Assembly: GCA_028023455.1 (NCBI GenBank)
Contig: JAQFVV010001027.1
Coordinates: 62,001-126,000, forward strand
Source of the DNA: Epiperipatus broadwayi
Lineage: Eukaryota; Onychophora; Udeonychophora; Euonychophora; Peripatidae
DNA length: 64,000 nucleotides
Direction of reading: 5' to 3'
The position numbers and the translations under genes were made by a program. Of the stretch, positions 61,489 through 64,000 are shown one piece after another. Each line of letters opens with the position of its first letter. The first letter of the stretch is position 1. A model generated the notes under the pieces. That model did not search any database and was not told the DNA's origin. It worked only from the letters and a program-made list of their open reading frames with translations.

Positions 61489-63516
61489 TAAAATTACCAG
61501 ATGTCCGTATTTAGTACTGATAATTTGTATTTTGTCGATCTTGCCCGTGTCTATACTATACTTTTAAAAAATGAGCAAGATGTCTGTATTTATCAAAATG
61601 TCCATATTTTTAAAAATGTCATATTGTGCAAACCAGAAAAAAAGCATATTGTCATACTGATTATATTTTTACGGCAGATTTGAGTAGTAACATGTAAATT
61701 GGAATTTGTATTTGATGATTAGTTTAATTAGTTAAATTAATTAATTAATAATTTATAGCTTCATTTGCTTGATTTACCAGTATATTTGTTTTTAATGATT
61801 CAAAGCCATGCCAAAAGAAACATCTAAAAATGAATTTTATTTTAATGTAAAATTACAAAATGAATATAAATTTCTAAAGCTAAAACATGGAAATGAAAAT
61901 GGTTACATGGTGTTTTGTTCTGTATGTAATAGTAAATTCACTCTAGCATTTGGAGGAAGAAAAGACATCATTATACATATAAACTCATTAAAACATCAGA
62001 ATATTAAAAAAGCAAGTAATGTGAGTAAATCTCTTGAAGTATTTTTATTTAAAAAAAGGAAATGAAATCTGACAATTTTACTCAAGTGGCTAGAGAAGCT
62101 ACATTTGCATTCTATACACTTTATTCATCAACAAAGTTTTAAACCATCTGTATGCCAATCTAAACTTATTTTGAAATTTTATGATTTAAAATATTCCAAT
62201 GCTTGAATAAAAACAGAAACTGTAATTGCTACTTTTATAATGAATAAAGTACAAAAAGAATTAAGTCATGCCAATTTTAATGCTATTTTTATAGATATAT
62301 CGGACAGATTACAATTAAAATTTATATCTGTGTTAACTAGAATATTTATTCTACAAATTAGAATTAAAGTCTGGCTGCTAGAATTTGATAATTTAACAGG
62401 AAAAATGTCATATATTTTAATTGAACACGTGATTAAAAATCTTTACAAATTTAAGAAAAAAAACTTATTGTGCTGATAACACAAACACAAATTAATGGAG
62501 CACTCAATGAGTTGTTAGTTTTATTTATTAATGACGAGCCCTCAATTTTTCCAATAAATTATTACTATTTTTGAAGGAAATGAAAATTTGGCTGGAGAGG
62601 TTGCTTTAAAATACAAGTAATTAAAAATAAAATGTAAAGCAAAAAAAGATAATTCATTTCTCAACTTTGCAAACAAAAACTATCTCTATATAAACGAAGG
62701 AACTATAAAGAAAGATTTTGGAAGTCAGATTTTAAGTTTTTATAAAAGCTGTATTTATTAACTTAGAAATGTGGAGCAATGATTTCCATGACACAGGAAA
62801 TTTTTCATGGGTAAAATAAATCAGAATTTTGAGTTTCAATTGTCAACTCGTGAAGAGTCAGAAGAATTTATTAATTCAATTTTTGATGAAATTTCAGTTA
62901 TAAAAATATTACTACAATATTTAAAACAAAGAATTGGTAGCAGCTTTTAAAAATATTACTTCTAATGTTGCTGATATATTGATAATGAGGTATTCAAGAT
63001 GCTTCAAGAAAATGTAATTGAATGTCAAACCTTTCACAAAATTGTCTACCAGGATTCCGCCACTTGAACAAGTTTTTTTCTATCACAAAAATCATTTGGT
63101 CTGATGTTTGAAACTGATTGTTAGTAAAAAAAAACATGAAGTGCCTGTTACAAATAAAAATAAATACAGATGTCAACTGTGCAGAGTTCTATGAATTAAT
63201 CAGAAATGAATAAAAGTTTTGCTAAAAAAAAAAAAAATTCACTCCAATAGAAAATATGGCCAAAAGTAAATAAATAATTTTGTTCAGTTTGAAAATTAAT
63301 ATTTTTATTCCAAGTTTTGATTTGTTCAATAAATATTATTATTTGGATTTAGAATATTTTTACAAAATGTTCTAGATCTTATTTTTATTCTGTTTGTATA
63401 TAAATATGTATTTAACCTGATTTTTCAGTATCAGAAATGGCAAATATCATTAAAAACTTGTCATTGCCCCCCCCCCCAGTGTCTATATTTTATGAATTGA
63501 AAATCTGGTAACTCTA
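61489..63516 (+). mobile_element. decayed hAT DNA transposon
   Basis: The ends TA(A/G)A(A/G)TTACCAGAT (61489-61502, and inverse 63503-63516) form a short inverted repeat of hAT type. The left subterminal part has repeated gtccgtattt/gtctgtattt motifs (61503-61610). The interior encodes a broken hAT transposase on the plus strand. The expected 8-bp target duplication is not seen (ctccttag versus acattaca), so it has decayed or the ends are slightly misplaced. Confidence 0.7.
61808..63205 (+). pseudogene. hAT transposase with BED-like zinc finger, broken
   Basis: 61808-62065 is an intact frame of 85 codons with C-x2-C-x16-H-x5-H (CSVC...FGGRKDIIIH...KH), the BED-type DNA-binding finger of hAT transposases. 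Later frames continue the family pattern: 62065-62140 (VAREATFAFYTLYS), 62240-62476 (FNAIFIDISDRLQLK, then VWLLEFDNLTGKMSYIL), 62463-62490 (CADNTNTN), 62760-62815 (YLEMWSNDFHDTGNFSW), 62860-62910 (SEEFINSIFDEISVIK) and 63150-63205 (KINTDVNCAEFYELIRNE). Multiple stops and shifts separate them. In the family this enzyme excises and reinserts the element. It is clearly inactive here. Confidence 0.8.
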
Positions 63517-64000
63517 ACATTACAGAGCTAAAAACATTGCAACACCCCATCAATTATAAACAATACAAAACAAATAATTTCAGCACTATAGTTTATTGTT
63601 GCAGTAATCCCAAGAAAAGAAGTGAAATCACTGGATAAAAGTTTTTTTTACTGAATAATGTGGACGGTCATATCTTGTTGATTATTTTAAAGTATTTTTA
63701 ATACTCCATTTACAACAGCAAGCATGATGACCTTATCTAGTAGAATATTATTTACCATGTGTGGCTAAAAAAGCAAAAACCACACTGGTCAAAACCCTTA
63801 GATGATACAATTGAATCCAGAGATTAATGCTGACGTGTTCTAAAACCAGCAATCACTGTTTTAATCATTCCATGAGGAAAGAAGTGGATTGTGCTGTAAG
63901 ACCTACCATTACCTACTTCATAGCTTATTTAATGTTACCAAGGTCTAAGGAGAACAACTATTACCCTGGTTAAATTAATTGTGACATTCATAAATATAAT
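63517..64000. other. noncoding right edge
   Basis: I see nothing to annotate. Confidence 0.5.

Overview
The window is very A+T-rich eukaryotic DNA, almost certainly from an invertebrate animal. It carries a metazoan-type U2 snRNA sequence, a Penelope-like element with a GIY-YIG domain, RTE-type LINEs, tRNA-derived SINEs, Gag-bearing LTR retrotransposons, and hAT and Tigger-like DNA transposons. I cannot name the phylum. There is no prokaryotic gene organisation and no complete host protein-coding gene that I can recognise. The window reads as intergenic or intronic DNA built by successive transposon insertions, with a few possible host exons, promoters and noncoding conserved-looking blocks.

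Left part (1-15.3 kb). A broken Penelope-like element (1-2072) has a 126-bp in-frame tandem duplication next to its YVDD motif. It is split by a 918-bp foldback insertion with a 13-bp target-site duplication. An apparently retroposed U2 snRNA copy lies at 9082-9268 on the minus strand. Two possible 3' exons of an unidentified gene lie at 10603-10928. They are followed by about 2.5 kb of higher-complexity noncoding DNA that may be regulatory.

Middle part (15.3-45 kb). Two RTE LINE copies lie on the minus strand. The one at 15345-18491 is heavily decayed. The one at 33737-37037 is nearly intact, has an 11-bp target-site duplication, and sits inside an LTR of a minus-strand Gag-only LTR retrotransposon (about 33497-41709). 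The other LTR of the same element contains a second foldback insertion. Directly adjacent is a 2.8-kb terminal-inverted-repeat transposon (41715-44480) filled with a higher-order tandem repeat. Between these lie a young tRNA-derived SINE (26824-26920), a PHD-finger-like remnant, a promoter-like NRF1/YY1 motif pair, a miRNA-precursor-like hairpin and a Tigger-like MITE.

Right part (45-64 kb). A second LTR retrotransposon (51598-57253, plus strand) encodes a decayed coiled-coil Gag and an aspartic protease but shows no reverse transcriptase or integrase. After it come a mosaic repeat with an internally inverted segment, a third foldback insertion with a 13-bp target-site duplication (59581-59782), and a decayed hAT transposon with a BED-like zinc finger (61489-63516).

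The most interesting pattern is that three independent insertions (566-1483, 41045-about 41575, 59581-59782) share one layout: target duplication, left arm, loop, right arm, short unpaired tail, target duplication. This is what snap-back first-strand cDNA synthesis during target-primed insertion would leave. All coordinates of element ends were judged by eye and carry an uncertainty of some bases.
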